A DNA stretch of 18,748 bases, taken from NCBI GenBank assembly GCA_023388555.1, contig JAEWGA010000046.1, positions 1 to 18,748 of the forward strand, in the 5' to 3' direction. The position numbers were made by a program, and so were the translations under genes. The first letter of the stretch is position 1. Each line of letters begins with the position of its first letter. The notes beneath the pieces were generated by a model, which did no database searches, was not told the origin of the DNA, and saw only the letters and a list, made by a program, of their open reading frames with translations. Source of the DNA: Bacteroidota bacterium (GTDB lineage: Bacteria > Bacteroidota > Bacteroidia > Bacteroidales > Porphyromonadaceae). Positions 1-6,713 of the stretch are shown one piece after another.

Positions 1-1417
1 GTACAAAGTTAACCCCCGAGGAGGTGGCAACATCGTAGCCTAAGTTAAGGTTTAGGCGAAGGTCCTCTAAGTGGTGCACCTTGTAGTCCAGCTGTAAGTT
101 ACCTAAGCTGCGCAGGGTGCGGCCAGAGTTATTAACGTCGTTGAGGAGCGACAATGGGTTGATGATGGCTAACGAGTTGGCAACACCGTTTTCGGTAGTG
201 TAGTTCCAGTAGCCGTTAAAGATGTTGGGGTCGTTTGTATAAATAGGTTTTGTGGGGTCGGCAAAAGCTGCTGCCGACACAGCCCCCTCGTTGGCGTAGC
301 GGTTACGGTTTACCGTTCCTTTGGCATTAAGCTCCACGCTTAGGTGGTTGTTGAGCAGCTTGGGGCTGAGGTTTACGGCGGCGGTATAGCGGTTGAACAA
401 CGAGGTTTTAAGGGTGCCACGTTCGGCATTAACACCAAGAGAAACACGTAGGGGCAACACCTTGGCTATTGTACCAGAAACACTAACGTTTTGGTCCAGT
501 GCTAAGCCCGCTTGGTAAATGGCATCTTGCCAATTGGTGGAGGTGTCGGGGTATAGTTGTAGCAGCTTGTTTGCTTCGGGGTGGTTGGGGTACTGCTCTT
601 GCATCACCTTCCGGAACTCGTTGGCCGACAGTGTGGGTACTCTTTTGTACGGGTGGTTAAGCGAGAAAGTGCCTGCATAGGTTACTTTAAACTTGCCCGC
701 TGCCCCCTTTTTGGTGGTGATGATGATTACCCCATTGGAGGCTCGGGAACCGTATATGGCGGTGGCCGAGGCGTCCTTTAGTACCGTGAAAGTTTCTATG
801 TCGTTGGGGTTGATGGTGGCAAGCGCATTGGGCGAGCCAGGAGCCGCATCGCCAGCAACGGGGATACCATCTATAACAATAAGGGGGTCGTTACTGGCGT
901 TGAGCGAGGCACCACCGCGGATACGTAGCGTGCTGCCGGCTCCTGGTTGTCCGCTGCCAGGCGCAACAAAAAGCCCAGGTACCTTGCCTTGGATAAGCTC
1001 TTGGGGCGATGTGACAGCCCCGCGGTTTATTTCATCGGCCTTTATGGCTACAACGGACCCGCTAAGGTCTTCTTTTTTTACGGAGCCGTAGCCAATAACC
1101 ACCAAGTCCTTAAGGGCCTGAACGTTTTCTTGCAGTACCACCTGCATAACAGGTTTTGCTGGTAGCTCCTGGGTTTTATAACCTACAAAGGAGAACACCA
1201 GGGTGGACTGTGGGGGAACCGCTTTAAGGGTGAACTCCCCGTTGATGTTGGTGATGGTGCCTTTGGTGCTGCCTTTAATGGAAACACTGGCTCCTATTAC
1301 TGTTTCGCCAGAGGAGGCATCGGTGACAACCCCCTTAACAGTTATCTCTTGGGCGTACGCCTGCCCCGCACACAGCAGGAACAGGATGCCGAGTAGTATA
1401 GAACGAAATAGTTTCAT
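1..1417 (-). CDS. susC: SusC-like TonB-dependent outer-membrane receptor (N-terminal part, cut by window edge)
   Basis: Reading leftwards from the ATG at 1415-1417 gives 472 open codons that run off the window, so the gene is partial only because of the edge. Residues 1-23 form a signal peptide (hydrophobic core, AYA then QE). Next comes a carboxypeptidase-regulatory-like beta domain (GVVTDASSGETVIGASV, then GTITNINGEFTL and FSFVGYKTQE). The TonB plug follows (DLVVIGYGSVKKEDLSGSV, then RIRGGASL, LIVIDGIPV, LKDASATAIYGSRASNGVI) and then the start of the barrel. There is no STN domain, so it is not the sigma/anti-sigma type. The family imports oligosaccharides with a SusD partner, which should lie beyond base 1. 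The gene begins 35 bp after susB, in the order of the B. thetaiotaomicron starch locus, so starch or maltooligosaccharide uptake is the likely role. Family assignment is firm; substrate is inferred from context. Confidence 0.95.
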   Translation of the reverse strand, partial: MKLFRSILLGILFLLCAGQAYAQEITVKGVVTDASSGETVIGASVSIKGSTKGTITNINGEFTLKAVPPQSTLVFSFVGYKTQELPAKPVMQVVLQENVQALKDLVVIGYGSVKKEDLSGSVVAIKADEINRGAVTSPQELIQGKVPGLFVAPGSGQPGAGSTLRIRGGASLNASNDPLIVIDGIPVAGDAAPGSPNALATINPNDIETFTVLKDASATAIYGSRASNGVIIITTKKGAAGKFKVTYAGTFSLNHPYKRVPTLSANEFRKVMQEQYPNHPEANKLLQLYPDTSTNWQDAIYQAGLALDQNVSVSGTIAKVLPLRVSLGVNAERGTLKTSLFNRYTAAVNLSPKLLNNHLSVELNAKGTVNRNRYANEGAVSAAAFADPTKPIYTNDPNIFNGYWNYTTENGVANSLAIINPLSLLNDVNNSGRTLRSLGNLQLDYKVHHLEDLRLNLNLGYDVATSSGVNFV

Positions 1418-1452
1418 ACCTAACGTATTTTGTAATTACGGGTTGCGGGGTG

Positions 1453-3672
1453 TTATTTTAGGGGGCGTAACTCTTTAATATCCGCAGGGCTTTTAACCTC
1501 TTTAATACTCATGGCCCAGCCACCGCCTACTGCCGAGCGTAGCTTAAGTAGTGTTTTATTGGTAACAATACCTTTGCGTATGGTATAGGCTTTGGGTGCC
1601 GTTTCCCAATGGGCATTAGGTGCATCGGCATAAAGGGTGGCTACATATTTTTTGTTGGGGCTAAGGAAGTTTAGCCGGAGGGTACTGTTATGACCTTGGT
1701 AGCCAGCAATAGAGCCTACATACCAGTCCTGCGTACCTTTGGCACGGCGTGCTATGGTAAGGTATTCGCCTGGTTCAGCCTCTAAGTATTGGCTTTCGTC
1801 CCAGTCGATGGCTACATCTTTAATAAACTGGAAGGCATCCATGTGTGCTTCGTAATGCTCGGGGAGGTCCGCTGCCATTTGGAGGGGGCTGTACATGGTA
1901 ACGTACAAGGCTAACTGGTGTGCCAAGGTTTTACGTACGCGCGACTTGTTGTCGGGGTTCAGTTTTTGAATATCTGGTTCAAAGATGCCAGGGGTATAGT
2001 CCATAGGCCCACCAATAAGGCGTGTAAAGGGCAAAATAGTGGTGTGGTTAACATTGTTTCCCCCGAATGCTTCGTATTCGGTGCCTCGGGCGGACTCGTT
2101 GCCAATAAGGTTGGGGTAGGTACGGCACAAACCTGTGGGGCGTACAGCCTCGTGGGCATTAACCATAATACGGTATTGGGCTGCTTTTTTCACAGCGTGC
2201 AGGTAGTGGTTTACCATCCACTGCCCGTAGTGGTGCTCGCCTCGGGGTATGATGTCGCCTACATATCCGCTCTTAACGGAGTTGTAACCATTATCGGCCA
2301 TGAATTGGTAGGCTTTATCCAGGTGGCGTTCGTAGTTGCGTACCGAGCTGGATGTTTCGTGGTGCATCATTAGGCGCATCCCTTTGTCTTGGGCATATTT
2401 GTTAAGCGCCTTAACGTCGAAGTCGGGGTAAGGGGTCACAAAGTCGAAAACATAGTCCTTGCTGTTCCCAAACCAGTCCTCCCATCCTTGGTTCCACCCT
2501 TCAACCAACAGTTGGTCGAAGCCATGTTTAGCGGCAAAGTCCAAGTATCGTTTAACGTTCTCGTTGTTAGCGGAGTGTTTCCCGTTGGGGCGCACTTTGG
2601 TGTAGTCCGTTTGCCCAAGTTTTACGCTCATCAGGTCGTCGGTGTAAGCCCAAGAGCCTTTCCCGGTAATCATCTCCCACCATACTCCCATATATTTTAC
2701 GGGTTTAATCCAGGATGTATCTTCTATTTTACAGGGTTCGTTAAGGTTGAGCGTTATGCGGGAAGCTAAAATTTCACGGGCATCGTCGCTGGCTATAACT
2801 GTTCTCCAAGGCGAAACGCAAGGGCTTTGCAGGTGTCCTTTGTTGCCTTGTGCATCGGGCGTAAGCCACGACTCAAAGGTCATGGTTTTGTCGTTAAGGT
2901 TTAGGTGCATACAAGAGTAATCCACCAAGGCAGCCTCGTGAAGATTTATGTACAGGCCGTCCGCACTTTTCATCATGAGGGCTGTTTGTACACCGGTTTC
3001 CGAAAAGGGTGTTTGGGACGAGTTGGGGGTAACGGCTTTTTTCATTAGGCCTCGTATCTCGCTGAGCTTGGAGGTTGTGTAGTCGTACTCCTGAGTGTCA
3101 TAGTCCCCAGGCAACCATATTGCGGTGTGGTCGCCAGCCATAGCAAATTGGGTACGCTCCTCTTTTAGGATAAAGTAGTTGAGTGTTTTTTGTAAAGGGA
3201 ACTCGTAACGGAACCCTAACCCTGTGTTAAAAAGGCGGAAGCGTATACGTATTTGTCGCTCGTTTTGGGGTTGGTATAGTGTTACAAGCATTTCGTTGTG
3301 GAGGTCCCGAATGGTGCTTTCTTCTCCCCATACGGGGTGCCACAAGGAGTCGGTTTGCGAGCGTTCTACTTTTGCCAGTTGGAAGCCAGAGTAGAGGTTG
3401 TTAATGGTTTCTTGTTTAGAGTGGTCGCGGCGGTCCACCCAGTCGAAATCGCGGTGTTCGTTATCTTGTTTGGTTAACTCCAACCCTAAAAGGCTGGGGC
3501 GTATAACCGCTTTACCTTTAAAGTTGAGCGCATAAGTGGGGCGTCCTTGTTGGTCCACCGTGAAGGTGAGTACAAATCGGCCATCGGGCGAGGTAAGCTG
3601 CTCTTGCGCCCAAACAGTTTTACTGCCTATTAAGGACAGGAGAAAAAGAAGGGTAAAGAATTTAAGTTTCAT
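1453..3672 (-). CDS. susB: SusB-like GH97 alpha-glucosidase (inverting type)
   Basis: This is a 739-residue glycoside hydrolase family 97 enzyme, almost exactly the length of B. thetaiotaomicron SusB, which releases glucose from the non-reducing end of maltooligosaccharides in the periplasm. A signal peptide (residues 1-22, cleavage near VWA/QE) is followed by the N-terminal beta-sandwich, the (beta/alpha)8 barrel (about 325-600) and a C-terminal sheet. Residues matching the SusB active site and calcium site as I recall them fall at the same numbers: E391 (VEGWNQGW), E439 (MHHETS), E508 (NAHEAVRP), E526 (IGNESARG) and E532 (GTEYEA). The glutamates at 439 and 508 mark the inverting branch rather than the retaining branch with an aspartate nucleophile. 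It starts 27 bp after susA and ends 35 bp before susC, so the three genes probably form one transcript. Confidence 0.96.
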   Translation of the reverse strand: MKLKFFTLLFLLSLIGSKTVWAQEQLTSPDGRFVLTFTVDQQGRPTYALNFKGKAVIRPSLLGLELTKQDNEHRDFDWVDRRDHSKQETINNLYSGFQLAKVERSQTDSLWHPVWGEESTIRDLHNEMLVTLYQPQNERQIRIRFRLFNTGLGFRYEFPLQKTLNYFILKEERTQFAMAGDHTAIWLPGDYDTQEYDYTTSKLSEIRGLMKKAVTPNSSQTPFSETGVQTALMMKSADGLYINLHEAALVDYSCMHLNLNDKTMTFESWLTPDAQGNKGHLQSPCVSPWRTVIASDDAREILASRITLNLNEPCKIEDTSWIKPVKYMGVWWEMITGKGSWAYTDDLMSVKLGQTDYTKVRPNGKHSANNENVKRYLDFAAKHGFDQLLVEGWNQGWEDWFGNSKDYVFDFVTPYPDFDVKALNKYAQDKGMRLMMHHETSSSVRNYERHLDKAYQFMADNGYNSVKSGYVGDIIPRGEHHYGQWMVNHYLHAVKKAAQYRIMVNAHEAVRPTGLCRTYPNLIGNESARGTEYEAFGGNNVNHTTILPFTRLIGGPMDYTPGIFEPDIQKLNPDNKSRVRKTLAHQLALYVTMYSPLQMAADLPEHYEAHMDAFQFIKDVAIDWDESQYLEAEPGEYLTIARRAKGTQDWYVGSIAGYQGHNSTLRLNFLSPNKKYVATLYADAPNAHWETAPKAYTIRKGIVTNKTLLKLRSAVGGGWAMSIKEVKSPADIKELRPLK

Positions 3673-3699
3673 AGTAATATTAGGGTGTAATAAAGTTGT

Positions 3700-5580
3700 T
3701 TATTGCTTAGTTATGGGTTCCAGTAGCCAGGCGGCACGCGGTGGAAGTGTTAGGGTTTGCCCTATGGAGAGGGGAGTGTTGCTTAACGCTTCGCGGTAGT
3801 TACCAGGTTGTAGCACCAAGGCATAGGGGGCCAAATTTATGGTTTGGGGGGACGAAGTACCATTAAGCATAACCACCACTCGCTTATTACCATGGATGCG
3901 AGCATACACATACGCACCATGTTGTAGGGGGAAGTGGGTTAGGCTTCCGTATTGTAGGGCTGGCGAGCTTTTGCGGTAGTGCAATAGCTGTTGCAGGAAG
4001 TTATAAGCTTGTGCTACGTTTCCTTTTCGTTCCAAAGCGTTGGTGAGGTTGGCTGGTTGCCCTTCCCAACCGCAGGGAAAGTCCTGCCGTAATGCTCCAT
4101 CGCCTTGGGCTTTATCTCCAGCCATAAGCAGTTCGGTCCCGTAATAGAGCTGGGGAATACCTCGTGTGGTGAGCAGGAAGGTAACCATTTGCTTAAACCT
4201 GTTTAGGTTACCGGTTTGTTCTACGGTTTTGTAAAAGCGGGAGGTATCGTGGTTATCCGCGAATATAAGGAGTTGCGAGGGGTGGGGGTATACGAAGTCG
4301 CACGAAAGGCAGTCGTACAAACGGGCTAAACCGTTGTTCCAGTTGTCGCTTTCTTCGTCGAAGGCTCTCCCTATCTTATCCATTAGGGGGAAGTCCATTA
4401 CCGTAGGTAAGTGCGAGTTTAGGGGGGCGGATAGTTTGCTGTCGGCCTGCCAGTAGGCTACCTGTGGTGGGTTGTTGAGCCATGTTTCCCCCACAATGTT
4501 AAAGTGCGGATATTCTTCTCGGATAGCTTTGCACCATTGGGCCATCATCTGGAAGTCGGCATAGGGGTGTGTGTCCTGTCGTATTCCTGCAATACCAGTA
4601 GCTTCTATCCACCATATGCTGCTTTGGATAAGGTAGGTTGCTACGTGAGTGTTGCGTTGGTTAAAGTCGGGCATTGTTTCGGTAAACCAACCATCGGTAG
4701 CCAATAGCTTGTCGTGAGCAGCGGCGTGAGGGTCTTGGATAGTACCGGTGCGGTAGTGGGTGGGTACATAGCGGCTTTGGAAGTTAAACCAAGTGCTATC
4801 GGGGCGGTCCTGAAACAAGTAGTTATAGCTACCGCAGTGGTTAAAAATCATGTCCATAACCACTTTTATGCCTTTGCTATGGGCTTTTTTCACCAGTCGT
4901 TGCATATCGGCAAGGGAGCCTAACCGAGGGTCCACCTGGTAATAGTCCGTAATAGCATAGCCGTGGTAGGAGCCTTGTGGCATATCGTTTTCCTGTATAG
5001 GGTTAAGCCACAATGCTGTTATACCTAAGTTTTGCAGGTAGTCCAGTTGGTTTTCAATGCCTTTAAGGTCGCCACCATGCCTGGCATCGGGGTTATTGCG
5101 GTCTACCTTTTTCTCCCGTAACGAAGGTATTACATCGTTTTTGGGGTCTCCGTTAGCAAAGCGGTCGGGCATGATAAGGTAAAGGACGTCCGAGGAGTCG
5201 AACCCTTTCACCTCTCGGCTTCCCTTTTTTCGGGCGTGTAGCTGGTAAGGTACGGTAAGCTTTTTCCCGTTATGGTGCAGCAGTATGTTAAACTGTTGCG
5301 GCTGGCTACCTGCAGTGTTTATGTATAGCAGAAGGTAGTTAGGGTTGGAGGGCCTAACAACCTCTTGCAGTTGCACGTTGGGGGTGTCCAGCTCTACCGT
5401 GGCATTCCCTAAGCCTGTGCCATACAACAACACTTGTAACCGAGGCTCGCTCATTCCTGCCCACCAATACAAGGGGGCTACCTTTTTTACTTGGATAGCC
5501 GGACTGTTTTGTGCTGCTATTGCTCCCGCAGGAGAGATAGCCAACAGCAGTAAGATTTGTAGAAGAAAGGAGTTTCTCAT
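3700..5580 (-). CDS. susA: SusA-like GH13 alpha-amylase / neopullulanase
   Basis: I chose the ATG at 5578-5580 (626 residues, MRNSFLLQ). An upstream in-frame GTG would only add five residues before the signal peptide. Residues 1-23 are a signal peptide (IAA/QN). An N-terminal cyclomaltodextrinase-type beta domain (about 28-118) precedes the GH13 barrel. The four GH13 regions are visible: DMIFNH (243-248), GIRQDTH with nucleophile D336, GETW with acid E365, and ADNHDTSR with H444 and D445. A C-terminal beta domain closes the protein. SusA of B. thetaiotaomicron is about 617 residues with this layout and cuts starch oligomers and pullulan in the periplasm. The gene heads a probable susA-susB-susC operon and has a promoter-like sequence about 70 bp upstream. 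GH13 is certain; the exact bond preference is inferred from gene order and domain layout. Confidence 0.94.
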   Translation of the reverse strand: MRNSFLLQILLLLAISPAGAIAAQNSPAIQVKKVAPLYWWAGMSEPRLQVLLYGTGLGNATVELDTPNVQLQEVVRPSNPNYLLLYINTAGSQPQQFNILLHHNGKKLTVPYQLHARKKGSREVKGFDSSDVLYLIMPDRFANGDPKNDVIPSLREKKVDRNNPDARHGGDLKGIENQLDYLQNLGITALWLNPIQENDMPQGSYHGYAITDYYQVDPRLGSLADMQRLVKKAHSKGIKVVMDMIFNHCGSYNYLFQDRPDSTWFNFQSRYVPTHYRTGTIQDPHAAAHDKLLATDGWFTETMPDFNQRNTHVATYLIQSSIWWIEATGIAGIRQDTHPYADFQMMAQWCKAIREEYPHFNIVGETWLNNPPQVAYWQADSKLSAPLNSHLPTVMDFPLMDKIGRAFDEESDNWNNGLARLYDCLSCDFVYPHPSQLLIFADNHDTSRFYKTVEQTGNLNRFKQMVTFLLTTRGIPQLYYGTELLMAGDKAQGDGALRQDFPCGWEGQPANLTNALERKGNVAQAYNFLQQLLHYRKSSPALQYGSLTHFPLQHGAYVYARIHGNKRVVVMLNGTSSPQTINLAPYALVLQPGNYREALSNTPLSIGQTLTLPPRAAWLLEPITKQ

Positions 5581-5648
5581 ATTTATTTTTCCCACCAGAT
5601 TTTAGGGGTGTTGTTAACAGTAGTAGCATAGGTGGTGCCACTAAGTTG

Positions 5649-5679
5649 CAAATATCTGCCTTCATGGCAGGAAACGCAA
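5649..5679 (-). promoter_or_regulatory. Candidate susA operon promoter with an internal dyad
   Basis: On the minus strand a TTG (5679-5677) is followed after 20 bp by GATATTTG (5656-5649). The Bacteroidota consensus is TTTG, 19-21 bp, TAnnTTTG, so the -7 box has one mismatch and the spacing is ideal. It would give a leader of about 60 nt before the susA ATG. A dyad CTGCC-TTCAT-GGCAG (5656-5670) lies in the spacer, touching the -7 box, where an activator or repressor could act. Assignment to SusR is a guess from position. Confidence 0.45.
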
Positions 5680-5752
5680 CCTGTTGAGTAAATAATCTAA
5701 CTCCTCAATAAACCTAATTAGCTGTGTTTCAATACTTCTCAACAAAAAAGGA

Positions 5753-5870
5753 AGGTGTAAAATCTAAGTCTTATCCATAGGGGATAAGGCTACTTTACAG
5801 CTCCAATGTGTAGTGTTTCCTCATCGAAAGAGTCGGGGCTAAGGGCTTTTTTCTTCAGCTTAGAACGGTA
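5753..5870. repeat. 118-bp direct repeat, copy A (duplicated 3' end of the regulator gene)
   Basis: This stretch matches 6596-6713 at 115 of 118 positions, offset by 843 bp. Read on the minus strand it encodes the last 26 residues of the regulator and its stop codon, plus 37 bp of downstream sequence including a hairpin. The differences are at 5783 (G against A), 5799 (A against G, synonymous) and 5839 (C against T, which would change Asn552 to Ser). Copy A is detached from the rest of the gene and is not expected to be translated as part of it. Its hairpin CTTATCC-ATAGG-GGATAAG (5770-5788) is perfect, unlike that of copy B. Confidence 0.95.
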
Positions 5871-6464
5871 TTAGAGTAAGCAATGAACGTTTTTATTTCT
5901 TCCTCCGAGGGTAGTTCTACCATATATTTCTGAACGAAGATATTAGGGTCTAATCCTGCAGTTGCATACTTTACTAACGTGTCGCCCTTCTCGGTGCAAG
6001 TTAGAGTATGTGAGCTTATTAAAAAGCCTGTCTGCCGGAGTCATCCATTCTTTTGCATTATTTAATTCGGCAGATGGCATCCGCCGAATGTTTATTGCAG
6101 ATTTGGCAGATGGCATCCGCCGAATTGGTTCCATAAATTCGGCAGGCAGTGAGTGCCGATTTTTGCTTCCGGCCAATATGTATTGTGCTATAGGCTCCCT
6201 CAACTGTGGATAAACAAGATACAAACGCCGGAATTCACGAAATCTGCGTTCGGTCAGTCCTTTTACATTCAACCGCTGTTCCAGCTTCTTTAAAAGCTGT
6301 TCACCATATGCGGCTCGGTCTTGTCCATTCTGTTCAAACTCTACAATATAGCAACCCATAAGCCAGTTGCGGGCAGTTAAAGAAAGGTTTACGGCATGCA
6401 CAGCTTGCGCCTGCAATGAGCTTTGTATCGTACTTATATATTTTACTAATGCTTCAAAGTCCAC
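5855..6464 (-). pseudogene. DUF1016 (YhcG-like) protein remnant with the nuclease core deleted
   Basis: From a GTG at 6464-6462, 155 codons encode the N-terminal domain typical of Bacteroidota DUF1016 proteins (NLSLTARNWLMGCYIVEFEQ, then DRAAYGEQLLKKL, GLTERRFREFRRLYLVYPQL, and MTPADRLFNKLTYSN). At about 6000 the sequence jumps. The first frame runs on for 18 unrelated codons to a stop at 5943. The adjacent frame reads CTEKGDTLVKYATAGLDP, IFVQKYMVELPSEEEIKTF and stops at 5855-5857 inside repeat copy A. That tail resembles the C-terminus of the same family. Full members are roughly 350 residues, so about 150 residues of the middle, including the PD-(D/E)XK nuclease core, are missing and the ends are out of frame. 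DUF1016 genes are accessory, often near restriction-modification loci. The family call rests on recalled family sequence, not a search. Confidence 0.8.
6069..6125 (-). repeat. Short direct repeat inside the DUF1016 remnant
   Basis: The 21-bp sequence at 6069-6089 recurs exactly at 6105-6125, a period of 36 bp (12 codons). It yields two copies of IRRMPSA in the linker between the N-terminal domain and the MTPADRLFNKL segment. A period that keeps the reading frame suggests a slippage or duplication event that happened while the gene was still translated. Confidence 0.9.
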
Positions 6465-6512
6465 AATTACAAAAGTTGTGTTTTAGGGTTGAAAGTTTAA
6501 TTCTTGGTAGCC

Positions 6513-6535
6513 TACTAATCGTCCTAATATTAGTA
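6513..6535. promoter_or_regulatory. Inverted repeat upstream of the DUF1016 remnant
   Basis: TACTAAT (6513-6519) and ATTAGTA (6529-6535) form a perfect 7-bp inverted repeat, and an overlapping palindrome CTAATATTAG lies at 6524-6533. The site is about 50 bp upstream of the remnant's start on the minus strand and could be an old operator or promoter element. No good TAnnTTTG box accompanies it. Otherwise 6465-6595 shows nothing recognisable. Confidence 0.3.
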
Positions 6536-6595
6536 CCATAGGTGAGGAACGGAGAAGGAGGACAGAGCAATATTAACTTATATCATTATTAGGGG

Positions 6596-6713
6596 AGGTG
6601 TAAAATCTAAGTCTTATCCATAGGGAATAAGGCTACTTTACGGCTCCAATGTGTAGTGTTTCCTCATCGAAAGAGTCGGGGTTAAGGGCTTTTTTCTTCA
6701 GCTTAGAACGGTA
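6596..6713. repeat. 118-bp direct repeat, copy B (native 3' end of the regulator gene)
   Basis: This is the partner of 5753-5870. It starts exactly at codon 542 (Tyr, inside the recognition helix of the HTH) of the regulator and continues 37 bp past its stop. Here it is joined to the intact gene, so copy B serves the working reading frame. The sequences beyond both ends differ completely between the copies, which defines the repeat limits sharply. Confidence 0.95.
6613..6631 (-). terminator. Weak hairpin after the regulator gene
   Basis: Just past the regulator's stop the minus strand can fold CTTAT(T)CC against GGATAAG with one bulged base, followed by a T-containing stretch (acttagatttt). 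The copy at 5770-5788 folds perfectly. A modest intrinsic terminator is possible, and the bulge in this copy could allow read-through. Confidence 0.35.

Noticed and set aside
5770..5788. DnaA-box-like TTATCCATA
   Set aside because: It is one arm of a hairpin that belongs to the duplicated regulator 3' end, and it is isolated.
5753..6713. Insertion sequence flanked by target-site duplications
   Set aside because: No transposase or terminal inverted repeats are present, and 118 bp is much too long for a normal target duplication.
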